A stretch of 64,000 nucleotides of DNA, taken from NCBI GenBank assembly GCA_021734025.1, contig JAIPJS010000016.1, positions 22,091 to 86,090 on the forward strand, in the 5' to 3' direction. Source of the stretch: Candidatus Neomarinimicrobiota bacterium (GTDB lineage Bacteria > Fidelibacterota > JAANXI01). This document shows positions 27,853 through 36,741 of the stretch, piece after piece (within the stretch, counting starts at the first letter, position 1; every line of letters begins with the position of its first letter). The notes under the pieces are model-generated. The model worked only from the letters and a program-made list of their open reading frames with translations. It was not told the origin of the DNA and made no database searches. The position numbers and the translations under genes were made by a program.

Positions 27853-30396
27853 ATGCAAAAGGTAGAGAAATTATTGTTCGACAGATACGGCTGTCTTATC
27901 CTTCTGTTATGGCTGCTGCCATGGACCATGCTTGAAGCAGGTGTAACCGGCACCATTGCCGGTCGGGTGATCGATGCAGAAACCGGCCAATCTCTTTCGG
28001 GCGTGAACGTATATATCCCGGACACATACCTCGGCGCAGCAACGAATAATAACGGCTTCTACGTCATTAATAATATTCCAGCAGGTGAATATAAAGTAGC
28101 GGTTTCTTTAATCGGCTATAAAAAAGTCGTCAAAACCAATGTCGTAGTGTTGACGGATCTCCGCACAACCATTGACTTTGCACTGGAGCCCTCGGCCATA
28201 GAGGGGGAAGAGGTGGTGGTGACGGCCGAATCACCCATGCTGCGCAAGGATATCACCGGTACGACGCGATTCGTTTCATCATATGAAATCGAAAATCTGC
28301 CGCTCCAGTCCTACCAGGAATTGGTCAACATCCAGCCGGGTGTCGCCGCAGGACATATCCGTGGTGGACGCAAAACGGAAGTCCTCTACCTGGTCGATGG
28401 TATTCCGATCATGGAAGCCATCGAAGGGAAGGCCGGATCGGAGCTCCCGAACAGTTCCATCATCGAAATGACAGTCCAGACGGGTGGATTCAATGCGGAA
28501 TACGGCAATGCCATGTCCGGCGTCGTCAATATTTTGACTAAGGAAGGTACCGAGCAATTCAAGGGCAAGGCGGAATACGACGTGACCCATCTCGGTCGAA
28601 ATCCGTCACCCATGGGTCGCGAGGTGAGCCCGGTGGATCGGCTGGGTGAGGTGAGTCTGAGCGGGCCGATTTATCCCGAAAAGGCGGGCTACTATATTTC
28701 CGCGAATTTCGAATACCCCTACTCCCGGTGGAAGGACGAGCAGTACGGCAACCGGATGATGGTGCTCAACGCGGACGAAAGTTATAACTACAACATCAAT
28801 ACCAAACTGACATACCGGCCCACGGAATCCCTGAAGCTGACTGCCCAGGGACTGCTTTCCATGTGGGATTGGACGGAGTACGATCACAAGTGGAAGTACA
28901 ATCAATCCGGGCTGCCGGTGCGGACGAAAAAAAGTTATCGTATCAGCCTGACAGGAGTGCATACGCTCTCTTCGCGAACGTTCTACGAGATTCGGCTCAG
29001 TCAATACAACGTGCTGAAATCCATCCTGGGTGAAAACACCGAAGAACTACCGAATCTCTCTTTCTACGATTATAACAGTGACGGCGTAGAGAGCCTGAGC
29101 GACTGGCGCGGGTTTATACATACAGGGCGGCTGCCGTGGTGGATGGATCACGGTGAAGTACAAACGCTAGCCAAACTGGATCTTACCAGCCAGGTTACCG
29201 AGCACCACCAGATTAAAACCGGCGCACGGTTCACCTATTTCGACCTGTACAAGAAAAACGTGCAGTCCAAGTTCATCCCAACACCGGATGCCGATTTTCC
29301 CCAGTTCATCACTTACGATACGGAGTACCAGTATTATCCCTGGCGGGCGGCGTGGTATCTGCAGGACAAGATGGATTTCACCAGCGCGGTCTTCAACTTC
29401 GGGATACGCTTCGATTATTTCGATCCCCGGGCTTCGCGACCGGCGCTGGAAGAGAAACTGGTCGGCGATCGCAGCGAATGGATCATCGATCACGAGGGGT
29501 CTGTCCCGGCCGACCCAAAGTACCAGTTCAGTCCCCGGCTTGGTGTGGCCTTTCCGGTGACTCCCACGGATGTCCTGCACGTAAACTACGGGCACTTTTT
29601 CCAGATACCGCTGTTTGAATACCTGTACACCAACTCCAACTTGAGCACGGCGCAGGGGTTTTCACCCCTCGGCGATCCGGATCTTAAGCCGGCCAAGACG
29701 GTGATGTATGAGCTCAGTTATCGAAGCCAGCTCAGTAGTCACCTGTTAATGGATGCAACTGTCTTTAACAAAGATGTCTCGAACCTCGTGGATGCAAATA
29801 CCTATAAGAACCCCACTGAAGAGGATGTATACAACAGTTCCGGATTTACCCGATTCGTCAACATGACACACGTCAATATCCGCGGTTTTGAGTTCTCCCT
29901 GCACCGGGATTACAATAAGTATATTTCCGGGAAAATTAACTACACGTACATGTATGCCAAGGGCACCGGCTCAAGTGCGCTCGAAAAATTTCTGTGGACC
30001 GAGCGCGGCTATCAGGTACCGGTGGACGAGTACCCGCTCAGCTGGGACCAGCGACACACGCTGGTGGCCAATATGGATTTCCGGAAGCCCGGAGTCGGCG
30101 GAGTAAACCTCCTCTGGCGCTGGAACAGTCCCCTGCCGTATACGGAAAACGTCGGTGAATCGACTACCCCAAATAATGGCCGCCTCGATCCGACATCAAC
30201 GTTGGATATCCGGGTCAACAAGCAGTTCAAAATCGGCAAAGTACACCCGTATCTCTCGCTGGAAATACTCAATGCTTTCGACCGGAGAAATGTGCTCTGG
30301 GTGGATCACAAAGGCCGCGTCGGTGGAGAGTTACACGATCCGGGCGCTGTAGATATGTATCGAAGAATTAGATTCGGATTTGGAGTGGATTTCTAG
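27853..30396 (+). CDS. TonB-dependent outer-membrane receptor
   Basis: The 847-residue protein has a signal peptide, an N-terminal CarboxypepD_reg-like domain (GTIAGRVIDAETGQSLSGVN, IPAGEYKVAVSLIGYKK), a plug domain (about 120-230: LPLQSYQELVNIQPGV, VLYLVDGIPI, GGFNAEYGNAMSGVVNI) and a 22-strand-type barrel ending in FGVDF with terminal aromatic. Such receptors import large or scarce ligands using TonB/ExbBD energy. No residues reveal the ligand. It sits inside a tight co-directional operon with two lipoproteins upstream and two further envelope genes downstream. Confidence 0.92.
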   Translation: MQKVEKLLFDRYGCLILLLWLLPWTMLEAGVTGTIAGRVIDAETGQSLSGVNVYIPDTYLGAATNNNGFYVINNIPAGEYKVAVSLIGYKKVVKTNVVVLTDLRTTIDFALEPSAIEGEEVVVTAESPMLRKDITGTTRFVSSYEIENLPLQSYQELVNIQPGVAAGHIRGGRKTEVLYLVDGIPIMEAIEGKAGSELPNSSIIEMTVQTGGFNAEYGNAMSGVVNILTKEGTEQFKGKAEYDVTHLGRNPSPMGREVSPVDRLGEVSLSGPIYPEKAGYYISANFEYPYSRWKDEQYGNRMMVLNADESYNYNINTKLTYRPTESLKLTAQGLLSMWDWTEYDHKWKYNQSGLPVRTKKSYRISLTGVHTLSSRTFYEIRLSQYNVLKSILGENTEELPNLSFYDYNSDGVESLSDWRGFIHTGRLPWWMDHGEVQTLAKLDLTSQVTEHHQIKTGARFTYFDLYKKNVQSKFIPTPDADFPQFITYDTEYQYYPWRAAWYLQDKMDFTSAVFNFGIRFDYFDPRASRPALEEKLVGDRSEWIIDHEGSVPADPKYQFSPRLGVAFPVTPTDVLHVNYGHFFQIPLFEYLYTNSNLSTAQGFSPLGDPDLKPAKTVMYELSYRSQLSSHLLMDATVFNKDVSNLVDANTYKNPTEEDVYNSSGFTRFVNMTHVNIRGFEFSLHRDYNKYISGKINYTYMYAKGTGSSALEKFLWTERGYQVPVDEYPLSWDQRHTLVANMDFRKPGVGGVNLLWRWNSPLPYTENVGESTTPNNGRLDPTSTLDIRVNKQFKIGKVHPYLSLEILNAFDRRNVLWVDHKGRVGGELHDPGAVDMYRRIRFGFGVDF

Positions 30397-30397
30397 G

Positions 30398-30943
30398 ATG
30401 AATCAGACACAAAAATTCACGATGATACAATATGCTATTTTGTGTGCTCTGCTGAATTTTGCTGCGCACACGGTCCATGCCGGAGAGCCGCTACAGACGG
30501 TGACCTTACCGGAGACCAATATAGGTTCGTTGGAATTCATGCTGATGGCTAAAGCGCCGATCGTACAGCAATCCGAGGTTGAATCCGGTGAGCCGGAACT
30601 GACTACGAAAGAATTACAACGCCGAAAGAGTGAGTATCACCGGAAGAGAAATATCTGGCTGGGTAGTTCCATCGTGAGTGGCGCGATAGGGGTGTACATT
30701 CGGTATTCGGCAGACAAACATTACGAGGCGTATAAGACCTCCACGGGCCGGGCCTCAGATCTACACCGGCTGATTGAACTGGAGGATACCCTCTATCCCA
30801 TATTCTACGGGATAAGTGCGGCCTGTCTGCTGCCAGCGCTTTCGTATCATTTCCGGGAGATGGAGATCACCAACCAGTTGAAGGCCGTATCAGATGCAGA
30901 CGGTACAATGCACTATTCCCTGGGAGCGATATTTACATGGTGA
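30398..30943 (+). CDS. Exported protein of unknown function in the envelope operon
   Basis: I start at ATG 30398, one base after the TonB receptor stop. The 181-residue protein has a signal peptide ending near HTVHAGE, a charged stretch (TTKELQRRKSEYHRKRN), a membrane segment (IWLGSSIVSGAIGVYI) and a second hydrophobic stretch (LYPIFYGISAACLLPALSY). It overlaps the next gene by seven bases. It resembles small membrane proteins found next to beta-propeller or receptor genes but I cannot name a family. Confidence 0.7.
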   Translation: MNQTQKFTMIQYAILCALLNFAAHTVHAGEPLQTVTLPETNIGSLEFMLMAKAPIVQQSEVESGEPELTTKELQRRKSEYHRKRNIWLGSSIVSGAIGVYIRYSADKHYEAYKTSTGRASDLHRLIELEDTLYPIFYGISAACLLPALSYHFREMEITNQLKAVSDADGTMHYSLGAIFTW

Positions 30944-33129
30944 CCCGCGCGATCCATATCCCAGCAAGTCTGATTTTAGTGTTGATTTTGTTGTTTTCCT
31001 GTGAGGTGCGCGACTGGAATAATCCGTATGATTCGGGCAATTTCATCGGAGTGAAGTCACCGTTGAATCTGGACATTACTCAGGTGGACGTCCACACAGT
31101 TCGGCTCTCCTGGGAGGAACAGCAGACACATATCGCTGGTTACAAAATCGACCGGAAACTGGGAGATGACGGGGATTGGATTCTTGCCTATGGAAAGACG
31201 GATTCCACCTCCTGGGTGGACACTGCTGCTGTCACCAGCAATGTTAATTATTACCGGGTCTATGTCTACGCCGATGAGAATGAATCCTTACCGCTCGTGT
31301 TGAGTCTCAATCCGTCCTTTCCCAAACCCGCCGAATTTCAGGTCACCCAGAAGACTGACACAGAAATCAAACTTTCCTGGGAGGATGAAAGCGATGGTGA
31401 AGAGGGTTTCCGGATCGGCCGAAAAATCGGCGACGGGGAATGGCAGACGCACTATGCGATAGCCGTAGAGAATACGGAGACGTGGACTGACACAAAGATT
31501 CTTCTTGATACCACCCTGACCTACCGGATACAGGGTTATGCAGGTGGGAATTTCTCAGGCGAAGAGACGAAAGATATCAAACCAACGTTCCCTGCTCCCA
31601 AGGATTTATCCGTCGAGGTGCTCGACGATTATCGCTTGAAATTACACTGGCAGGATATTTACACCTATGAAACCGGGTTCGGAATATATCGGAGCGTGAA
31701 CGGCGGAACCTACGATTTCCTTGCAGAGATCCCGTCCAATTCAGAATCCTATGTCGACTCAAATTTGACTGTCGGATATGATTATGTTTACCGTCTCCAT
31801 GCCATAACGGCCGAGAATCAATCACATCCGGCGGTTACCAAATCCAAACAAACCTATTTGCCCCCTCCCGGTAACGTTGAAATATCATCGGACGATCCAT
31901 ATTCGGTCCATCTCGCCTGGGAGGCTGTTGATCTGCCGTACGTCACGGAGTATCAGGTTGAGCGAAAAGAAGAAAACGGACCGTATATCGTCCGGGGTAA
32001 AACGAGTCACCTGGAGTTCAGTGATGGGGACATTACACAAAATAACCAATATACGTACCGGGTTCGCACTGTCACTGCACACAATGTTTCCCAATCGAGC
32101 AAGGTGCATACGATAATCTGGGGTGAATACTATGATGAACACTGGAACGGCAGCCATTCTGACAATGTGATTTCCGTAGCCATGAGCGATGATCACCAGT
32201 GGATAGCCTCCGGCGGGCAGGAAAATTCGATAAAGTTGTGGGACCGGTCAGACGGAACACTGGTGTGGTCGGGAACCCAATCCGGTCCGGTAAACGTTCT
32301 CGATTTTGGCGGATTGTCCGGAACAGTAATTTCCGGAGGATATGGGGGCCAGGTGGTAAGCTGGGATGCAGCATCCGGCACCCAAAATTGGACCGATCAG
32401 CACACCGGAGTCGTATGGGATGTCGACATTGCGGCGGATAATACCAGGCTGGTGACCGGGAGTCAGGACAACTCTCTGAAAGTGTGGGATATCACCACCG
32501 GTACAGAATTATGGGCAGGACATCATTCTGACGATGTACGAAGTGTACAATTTACGGCGGATGGGTCTGCTGTGGTTTCAGCCGGCTCAGGCGGATCCGT
32601 GGTAATGTGGAATGCAGCTACTGGGGCAGAGGTGTGGGACAAGGAAATCGGTAGCCCGCTGAACTCCGTAAATATTGATCCAGATCAGGCATACGTTCTG
32701 GTCGGAAGTGACAGGGGCATTACTGTACTGGATTATGATACGGGGGATATTATATGGAAACAATCCTGCGGACCCGTAATGGAAATTGTAAATGCCTTTG
32801 ATGCACCGACCGTGTTGGCTAGTGGGCCGGATATTGATTTATCGGCATGGGATTCAGAGACAGGAGCAAAAATTTGGCAGATTGATCCCGGGAAATCGAT
32901 TACGACTCTCATGGCAGCTCAAACCACTGAACGTGTGGTAACCGGATCAGAGGATGGCAATGTGACGGTATGGAACACGAACACCGGTGATTTACTCTGG
33001 AGCGACACCAATGCCGAAAAACTCTGGGCTGTCAGCATCGCTGATGACGCCACCTGGATCGTTTCCGGTGGTTACGATAATCAGATAAAGTGCTGGGAGC
33101 GAAAATTCGGGTGGATCCTGAAACAGTGA
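30937..33129 (+). CDS. Lipoprotein with fibronectin type III repeats and a WD40/PQQ-like beta-propeller
   Basis: The 730-residue protein has a lipobox (LLFSC) and about four fibronectin type III domains from 35 to 390 (VRLSWEEQQTHIAGYKIDR, IKLSWEDESDGEEGFRIGR, LKLHWQDIYTYETGFGIYR, VHLAWEAVDLPYVTEYQVER). A seven-bladed propeller with WD-like blades follows from 400 to the end (WIASGGQENSIKLWDRSDG, LVTGSQDNSLKVWDITTGT, VVTGSEDGNVTVWNTNTG). The protein should be displayed on the outer membrane and bind other proteins or glycans. It closes the operon started at 25746. Confidence 0.87.
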   Translation: MVTRAIHIPASLILVLILLFSCEVRDWNNPYDSGNFIGVKSPLNLDITQVDVHTVRLSWEEQQTHIAGYKIDRKLGDDGDWILAYGKTDSTSWVDTAAVTSNVNYYRVYVYADENESLPLVLSLNPSFPKPAEFQVTQKTDTEIKLSWEDESDGEEGFRIGRKIGDGEWQTHYAIAVENTETWTDTKILLDTTLTYRIQGYAGGNFSGEETKDIKPTFPAPKDLSVEVLDDYRLKLHWQDIYTYETGFGIYRSVNGGTYDFLAEIPSNSESYVDSNLTVGYDYVYRLHAITAENQSHPAVTKSKQTYLPPPGNVEISSDDPYSVHLAWEAVDLPYVTEYQVERKEENGPYIVRGKTSHLEFSDGDITQNNQYTYRVRTVTAHNVSQSSKVHTIIWGEYYDEHWNGSHSDNVISVAMSDDHQWIASGGQENSIKLWDRSDGTLVWSGTQSGPVNVLDFGGLSGTVISGGYGGQVVSWDAASGTQNWTDQHTGVVWDVDIAADNTRLVTGSQDNSLKVWDITTGTELWAGHHSDDVRSVQFTADGSAVVSAGSGGSVVMWNAATGAEVWDKEIGSPLNSVNIDPDQAYVLVGSDRGITVLDYDTGDIIWKQSCGPVMEIVNAFDAPTVLASGPDIDLSAWDSETGAKIWQIDPGKSITTLMAAQTTERVVTGSEDGNVTVWNTNTGDLLWSDTNAEKLWAVSIADDATWIVSGGYDNQIKCWERKFGWILKQ

Positions 33130-33397
33130 ACCGTCTGTTTTCGTCATCGATTTTTTACATTTGTACCCCGACTAATTCTTAAATTTTCGAAAATCTATCT
33201 GCATCCCATTAGATATACTTTTTGGTTTCAGGGCCAGGAAATTTATTACGACGTTCATCCTATGCCGGAAGACATCTCTGGTGAGGCTGATGAGATAGAG
33301 TAGCTGTCCCCTGTCAGACTATTTGGGAGAAACTCACAAAATGAAGCACATGATAATTGCAGGAATAACTCAGGCGAAACGTTAGAAAACCCAGCGA

Positions 33398-33724
33398 TTA
33401 TTTATTTGTGGAGTCCGACGCACTATCGCGCATCTTCTCTTTGATCTGCTCCCGTTTTTCCGGAGAGAGGTGGAATTCCGAGATGTCGGAATCGGCATCC
33501 CATGCCTCGGTCTGGTCCCGAATCTTCTGCCGAATGGCAAGCAGCTGATTCCGGTACCGGGTGCATAATTTACACGCCATCAGGTGGACCCGTACCTGCA
33601 TACGCTCCTTCAGGCTCAGCGGGCTATCCATCGACCGGGAAATCTGTTGCGATATAATCTCACAACTCGGTGTGAGCTTATCGATAACCGGTTTTATAAC
33701 GTGCATCATAATTGTTGTTTTCAT
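33398..33724 (-). CDS. Zinc-finger anti-sigma factor-like protein
   Basis: The 108-residue protein has the anti-sigma zinc-finger pattern: C21 in LTPSCEIISQQISRSMD and HLMACKLCTRYRNQL, giving HxxxCxxC. No membrane segment follows; the C-terminus is acidic/basic helical. It lies 13 bases downstream of the ECF sigma gene, the usual place of a cognate anti-sigma factor that holds the sigma factor in the cytoplasm and releases it on a (possibly redox) signal. Confidence 0.82.
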   Translation of the reverse strand: MKTTIMMHVIKPVIDKLTPSCEIISQQISRSMDSPLSLKERMQVRVHLMACKLCTRYRNQLLAIRQKIRDQTEAWDADSDISEFHLSPEKREQIKEKMRDSASDSTNK

Positions 33725-33737
33725 CGTTCTGTCCGAT

Positions 33738-34346
33738 TTATTCTACAGTGTCAGGATGAATCCAGCTTTGCTCCAGGCACTGCCGGATTTGCTTTCTCGC
33801 CCGGTGTAACCGCACCCATAAGTTAGACGAAGTAATCTCCAATTCCTTACAGATTGCATCGGTATCCATCTCTTCGAGTTCTCTGAGGGTGAACGCCGCC
33901 GCTAATCCGGAGGACAATTGGTTGATGCAGCGATGGAGCGCCTGCATAAACCCCTCGGTTTCCGTCTGCGCTTCGGGGTCACGCCGCCAATCCCGTGGAG
34001 CAGCCTCGGGCTTCCACCGTCCCTTCATGGTCCCTTCGGCATAGAAGTCGGCGGACTCGTTATAGTCCCCGTCGATTTCGTGGTCGTCCCGATGACCTTT
34101 CTTGCGATAATAGTCGATTATCTTGCGACGCAGGATACTGAACAGCCACGTCCGCACGGACGAATCCCCGCGAAAATCGGAATAGGCTTCCAGTGCGCTG
34201 AGAAAGGTTTCCTGTACCAGGTCTTCAGCATCCTCCTCGCTTGCCACCCGGGGCACGGCGTAGCGGTAGAGGTAATCTCCGTACTGGTCAACCCAGGCCG
34301 CGGGATTCGCTTGCACTTTACTGTTTTGGACACCAGATGAATTCAC
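33738..34346 (-). CDS. ECF-type RNA polymerase sigma-70 factor
   Basis: The 202-residue protein has sigma region 2 (YLYRYAVPRVASEEDAEDLV, QETFLSALEAYSDFRGDSSV, RTWLFSILRRKIIDYYRK) and region 4 (LPSGLAAAF-like LSSGLAAAFTLREL, DTDAICKELEITSSNLWVRL). This matches the ECF group that is paired with a soluble zinc-finger anti-sigma. The insert between regions 2 and 4 is longer than average and Trp/Arg-rich. It is followed by its anti-sigma gene and preceded by a sigma-54 regulator gene on the same strand. Confidence 0.9.
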   Translation of the reverse strand: MNSSGVQNSKVQANPAAWVDQYGDYLYRYAVPRVASEEDAEDLVQETFLSALEAYSDFRGDSSVRTWLFSILRRKIIDYYRKKGHRDDHEIDGDYNESADFYAEGTMKGRWKPEAAPRDWRRDPEAQTETEGFMQALHRCINQLSSGLAAAFTLRELEEMDTDAICKELEITSSNLWVRLHRARKQIRQCLEQSWIHPDTVE

Positions 34347-34457
34347 TGGATACTTCTAATCCCTCACAATATTGTATTATAGTTAAAATAATGTAAGGAA
34401 TGACCAACGAAAATGGAGTAACAATTTGCGGATGAGACATTGCTCTACGGAAAATCT

Positions 34458-35990
34458 CTAAGTGGATTTACGCCCATAGGGGATCCCAAGTTTTTTCATA
34501 CGGTGGCGAAGCGTGCTGGGGTTTATTCCAAGGATGTCCGCCGCGCCGCCAGGGCCGCCGACTTTGCCTTCGGCATAGTTCAGGGCGCGCTTGATATGTT
34601 TCGTAATAATCGTATCTAGTTTTGCGGGTGGAACCTCCGCATCGGATTTCGTTGACGGGATTTCTTCCGTAGCGAGCCAATCGAATTGCAGCGGCTCGTT
34701 CCGACGCAGGATAAGTTCCCGCTCTATCACATTCTCCAGTTCCCGCACGTTGCCAGGCCAGTTCCGATCCCGGAGCCTGGTCATAGCACCTTCTTCGAGC
34801 GCCGGAGGCGGATAGATGCCCATCTCCTGAGATCTTTTTTCCACCAGACGATTCACCAGCGCCGGAATATCCTGGCGGCGTTCCCGGAGCGGCGGAATCG
34901 CAATCGGAAACACGTTGATCCGGTACCAGAGATCCTGACGGAATTCGCCGGATTCCACCATTGATTCCAGATCCCGGTGGGTGGCTGCCACGATCCGTGC
35001 GTCCGTCTCCAGCGTTTCGCTGCCGCCGACCCGCTCGAAGGTGTTGGTCTGGAGCACGCGGAGTAACCGCAACTGGGCCTCCGGCGGCAGTTCGCCGATC
35101 TCATCGAGAAAAAGCGTTCCGCCGCGAGCGCGCTCGAAGCGCCCTTTTTTCTCGGAGACAGCCCCGGTAAAGGCGCCCTTCTCGTGACCAAACAGTTCGC
35201 TGTCGATGAGCGATTCCGGGATCGCACCGCAGTTGACCTTGACTAACGGTCCATTCTTTCTGCCGGATAGATCGTGTATGGCGTCAGCGATGACTTCCTT
35301 GCCCACACCGGTTTCGCCGAGGAGCAACACCGTGGTATCCATGGGAGCGACCTGATGCACCTTCTCCATTACATTTGAAAGCCCAAACGACGCGCCTACC
35401 ACATCCTCGGCAGTGGAACGGCTTTCCTTTTGCAGGAAGCGGTTTTCCTCTCGTAATGCTGCGTTGAGCCGCTGGATCTCCCGGTGAGCCAGGGCGTTGC
35501 TCAAAGCGATACTGAACGGTTCATTGAGTTCGCCGATGAGCTGTTTATGTCCTGCTGTGTATCGACCGACTCCCTCAGCGCGGAGAAGCAGCACGCCCAG
35601 TCGCTGATCGTCCACAGTGAGCCGCATAATCAGCATGGACGATTCCGGCACGTCCGGGAAAAACTCCGAGCGGATAGAGGCCGTGGCGCGATCCTCGTTG
35701 ATCCGATCCACCGTGCGGATGTCGGGGAGTTCGTCGCCGGTGAGTTCGGCAATGGCATCGTTGGGAAGCGGCAACACTATCGGATTGGTAAAAAGATCCT
35801 GGGATTCATCTTTGGTCACCACCGCAACCGTCTTCACCGCGCGTAGTTCCGTATCCAGGATGTTCAGTCGGATTTCGTCCAGCGGAAACTGTTCGCACAG
35901 CAGTGGAAAGGTTTCTTTCAATCCCTCCGTCAAATCGAGTGTACTACACATTCTATTTGTGACTTCCCGAAACAGATCCTTTTCTATCAT
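34458..35990 (-). CDS. Sigma-54-dependent transcription activator (GAF, AAA+, Fis-type HTH)
   Basis: I start at MIEKDLFREV (35990), which has AGGAG upstream; earlier in-frame Met codons precede the binding sites and look non-coding. The 510-residue protein has an N-terminal GAF-type sensor (about 1-170), a coiled linker, and the sigma-54 AAA+ domain with Walker A GETGVGKE, the sigma-contact loop GAFTGA, Walker B GGTLFLDEIGEL and an arginine-finger region. The C-terminal Fis-like HTH is GGAADILGINPSTLRHRMKK. It activates sigma-54 RNA polymerase from distant sites; three such candidate sites lie right upstream, shared with the divergent operon. Confidence 0.93.
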   Translation of the reverse strand: MIEKDLFREVTNRMCSTLDLTEGLKETFPLLCEQFPLDEIRLNILDTELRAVKTVAVVTKDESQDLFTNPIVLPLPNDAIAELTGDELPDIRTVDRINEDRATASIRSEFFPDVPESSMLIMRLTVDDQRLGVLLLRAEGVGRYTAGHKQLIGELNEPFSIALSNALAHREIQRLNAALREENRFLQKESRSTAEDVVGASFGLSNVMEKVHQVAPMDTTVLLLGETGVGKEVIADAIHDLSGRKNGPLVKVNCGAIPESLIDSELFGHEKGAFTGAVSEKKGRFERARGGTLFLDEIGELPPEAQLRLLRVLQTNTFERVGGSETLETDARIVAATHRDLESMVESGEFRQDLWYRINVFPIAIPPLRERRQDIPALVNRLVEKRSQEMGIYPPPALEEGAMTRLRDRNWPGNVRELENVIERELILRRNEPLQFDWLATEEIPSTKSDAEVPPAKLDTIITKHIKRALNYAEGKVGGPGGAADILGINPSTLRHRMKKLGIPYGRKST

Positions 35991-36008
35991 ACCTTCTCCT
36001 GGTAAAAC

Positions 36009-36072
36009 TGTCATATACGGTAGAATACGCATGAAATGCCATATATGACAGTCGGAAATGCCATATACGACA
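36009..36072. promoter_or_regulatory. Three palindromic upstream activator sites
   Basis: TGTCATATACGGTA (36009), TGCCATATATGACA (36037) and TGCCATATACGACA (36059) fit one palindromic pattern TGyCATATAyGrCA, spaced 28 and 22 bases. They lie between the sigma-54 activator gene and the divergent operon, 60-120 bases upstream of the -24/-12 promoter, where enhancer sites are expected. Binding by the neighbouring activator is inferred. Site 1 starts 19 bases from the regulator start codon, so feedback on its own gene is likely. Confidence 0.75.
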
Positions 36073-36125
36073 CTCCCGGATTTGGGTAAGAAATGTAAGT
36101 ATATGTTTATGATTGACTTACGATT

Positions 36126-36142
36126 TTGGCACAGTCGCTGCA
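36126..36142 (+). promoter_or_regulatory. Sigma-54 (-24/-12) promoter
   Basis: TTGGCACAGTCGCTGCA has the invariant GG (36128-36129) and GC (36140-36141) exactly ten bases apart, close to the TGGCAC-N5-TTGCA consensus. Transcription would begin about 36153 and reach the ATG at 36179 after a short leader with an AAGGAAA ribosome site. Confidence 0.82.
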
Positions 36143-36178
36143 TAGAGAAGTATAGAACACAAACAAAAGGAAAAAGCG

Positions 36179-36457
36179 ATGAAGGCACTGGAAGAGATTC
36201 ACATCAGGGTGACGGAAGGGACGCGGGACGAACTGATTTCAAAGCTCCGGGTGAGCCTCCGAAACCGCGACCAGTTCCCCGAGCTGGAGTTTCTCCACAT
36301 CTATTATCACGCCAGATATGAGACGGATCTCTGCCTGCACCTGTCCTGGGATGGCTCGCTGCCGGTCCAAGGCAGTACCCTGGCGCTTAATATCCTGGCG
36401 GGTGGCCGGGAACTGGGTTCCGTGAAGCATACGGTGTGGATCGAATCTGGAGTGTAA
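36179..36457 (+). CDS. Small soluble protein of unknown function, first gene of the sigma-54 operon
   Basis: The 92-residue protein has an alternating beta-alpha layout (IHIRVTEGTRDELISKLRVS, LEFLHIYYHARYETDLCLHL, GSVKHTVWIESGV), suggesting a small ferredoxin-like fold. No catalytic motif and no membrane segment. It is the first gene after the sigma-54 promoter and is followed by two membrane-protein genes with gaps of 26 and 3 bases. Not recognised. Confidence 0.75.
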   Translation: MKALEEIHIRVTEGTRDELISKLRVSLRNRDQFPELEFLHIYYHARYETDLCLHLSWDGSLPVQGSTLALNILAGGRELGSVKHTVWIESGV

Positions 36458-36483
36458 AAAACCACTAACTGAAGGAGGAAGTC

Positions 36484-36738
36484 ATGTCACAGGAATCTGC
36501 ACAATTAGTGAAGGAAAACCGGGGATTCCGGATGCACCGGCTGGCTTATCTGTGTGTTATTCCGCTGTTGGTTCTCATCAATCTCACTTTTGTCCCGGAA
36601 TTTCTCTGGTTTCTGTTTCCGATGGTCGGCTGGGGCATCGGACTCACCATGCACTATTTGTTTGGCGTCCGCCGGCTGGAAGATTCAGGTACAACGGGAC
36701 AATTTTCTGATTCATCAACTCATTACCAGGGGAGGTAG
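36484..36738 (+). CDS. 2TM-domain small membrane protein
   Basis: The 84-residue protein matches the 2TM domain pattern: GFRMHRLAYLCVIPLLVLIN, a short loop, then FLWFLFPMVGWGIGLTMHYL. In other bacteria the domain is often attached to sensor proteins; alone, its role is unknown. GGAGG precedes the ATG. It is the middle gene of the sigma-54 operon and the next gene follows after three bases. Confidence 0.85.
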   Translation: MSQESAQLVKENRGFRMHRLAYLCVIPLLVLINLTFVPEFLWFLFPMVGWGIGLTMHYLFGVRRLEDSGTTGQFSDSSTHYQGR

Positions 36739-36741
36739 GAA

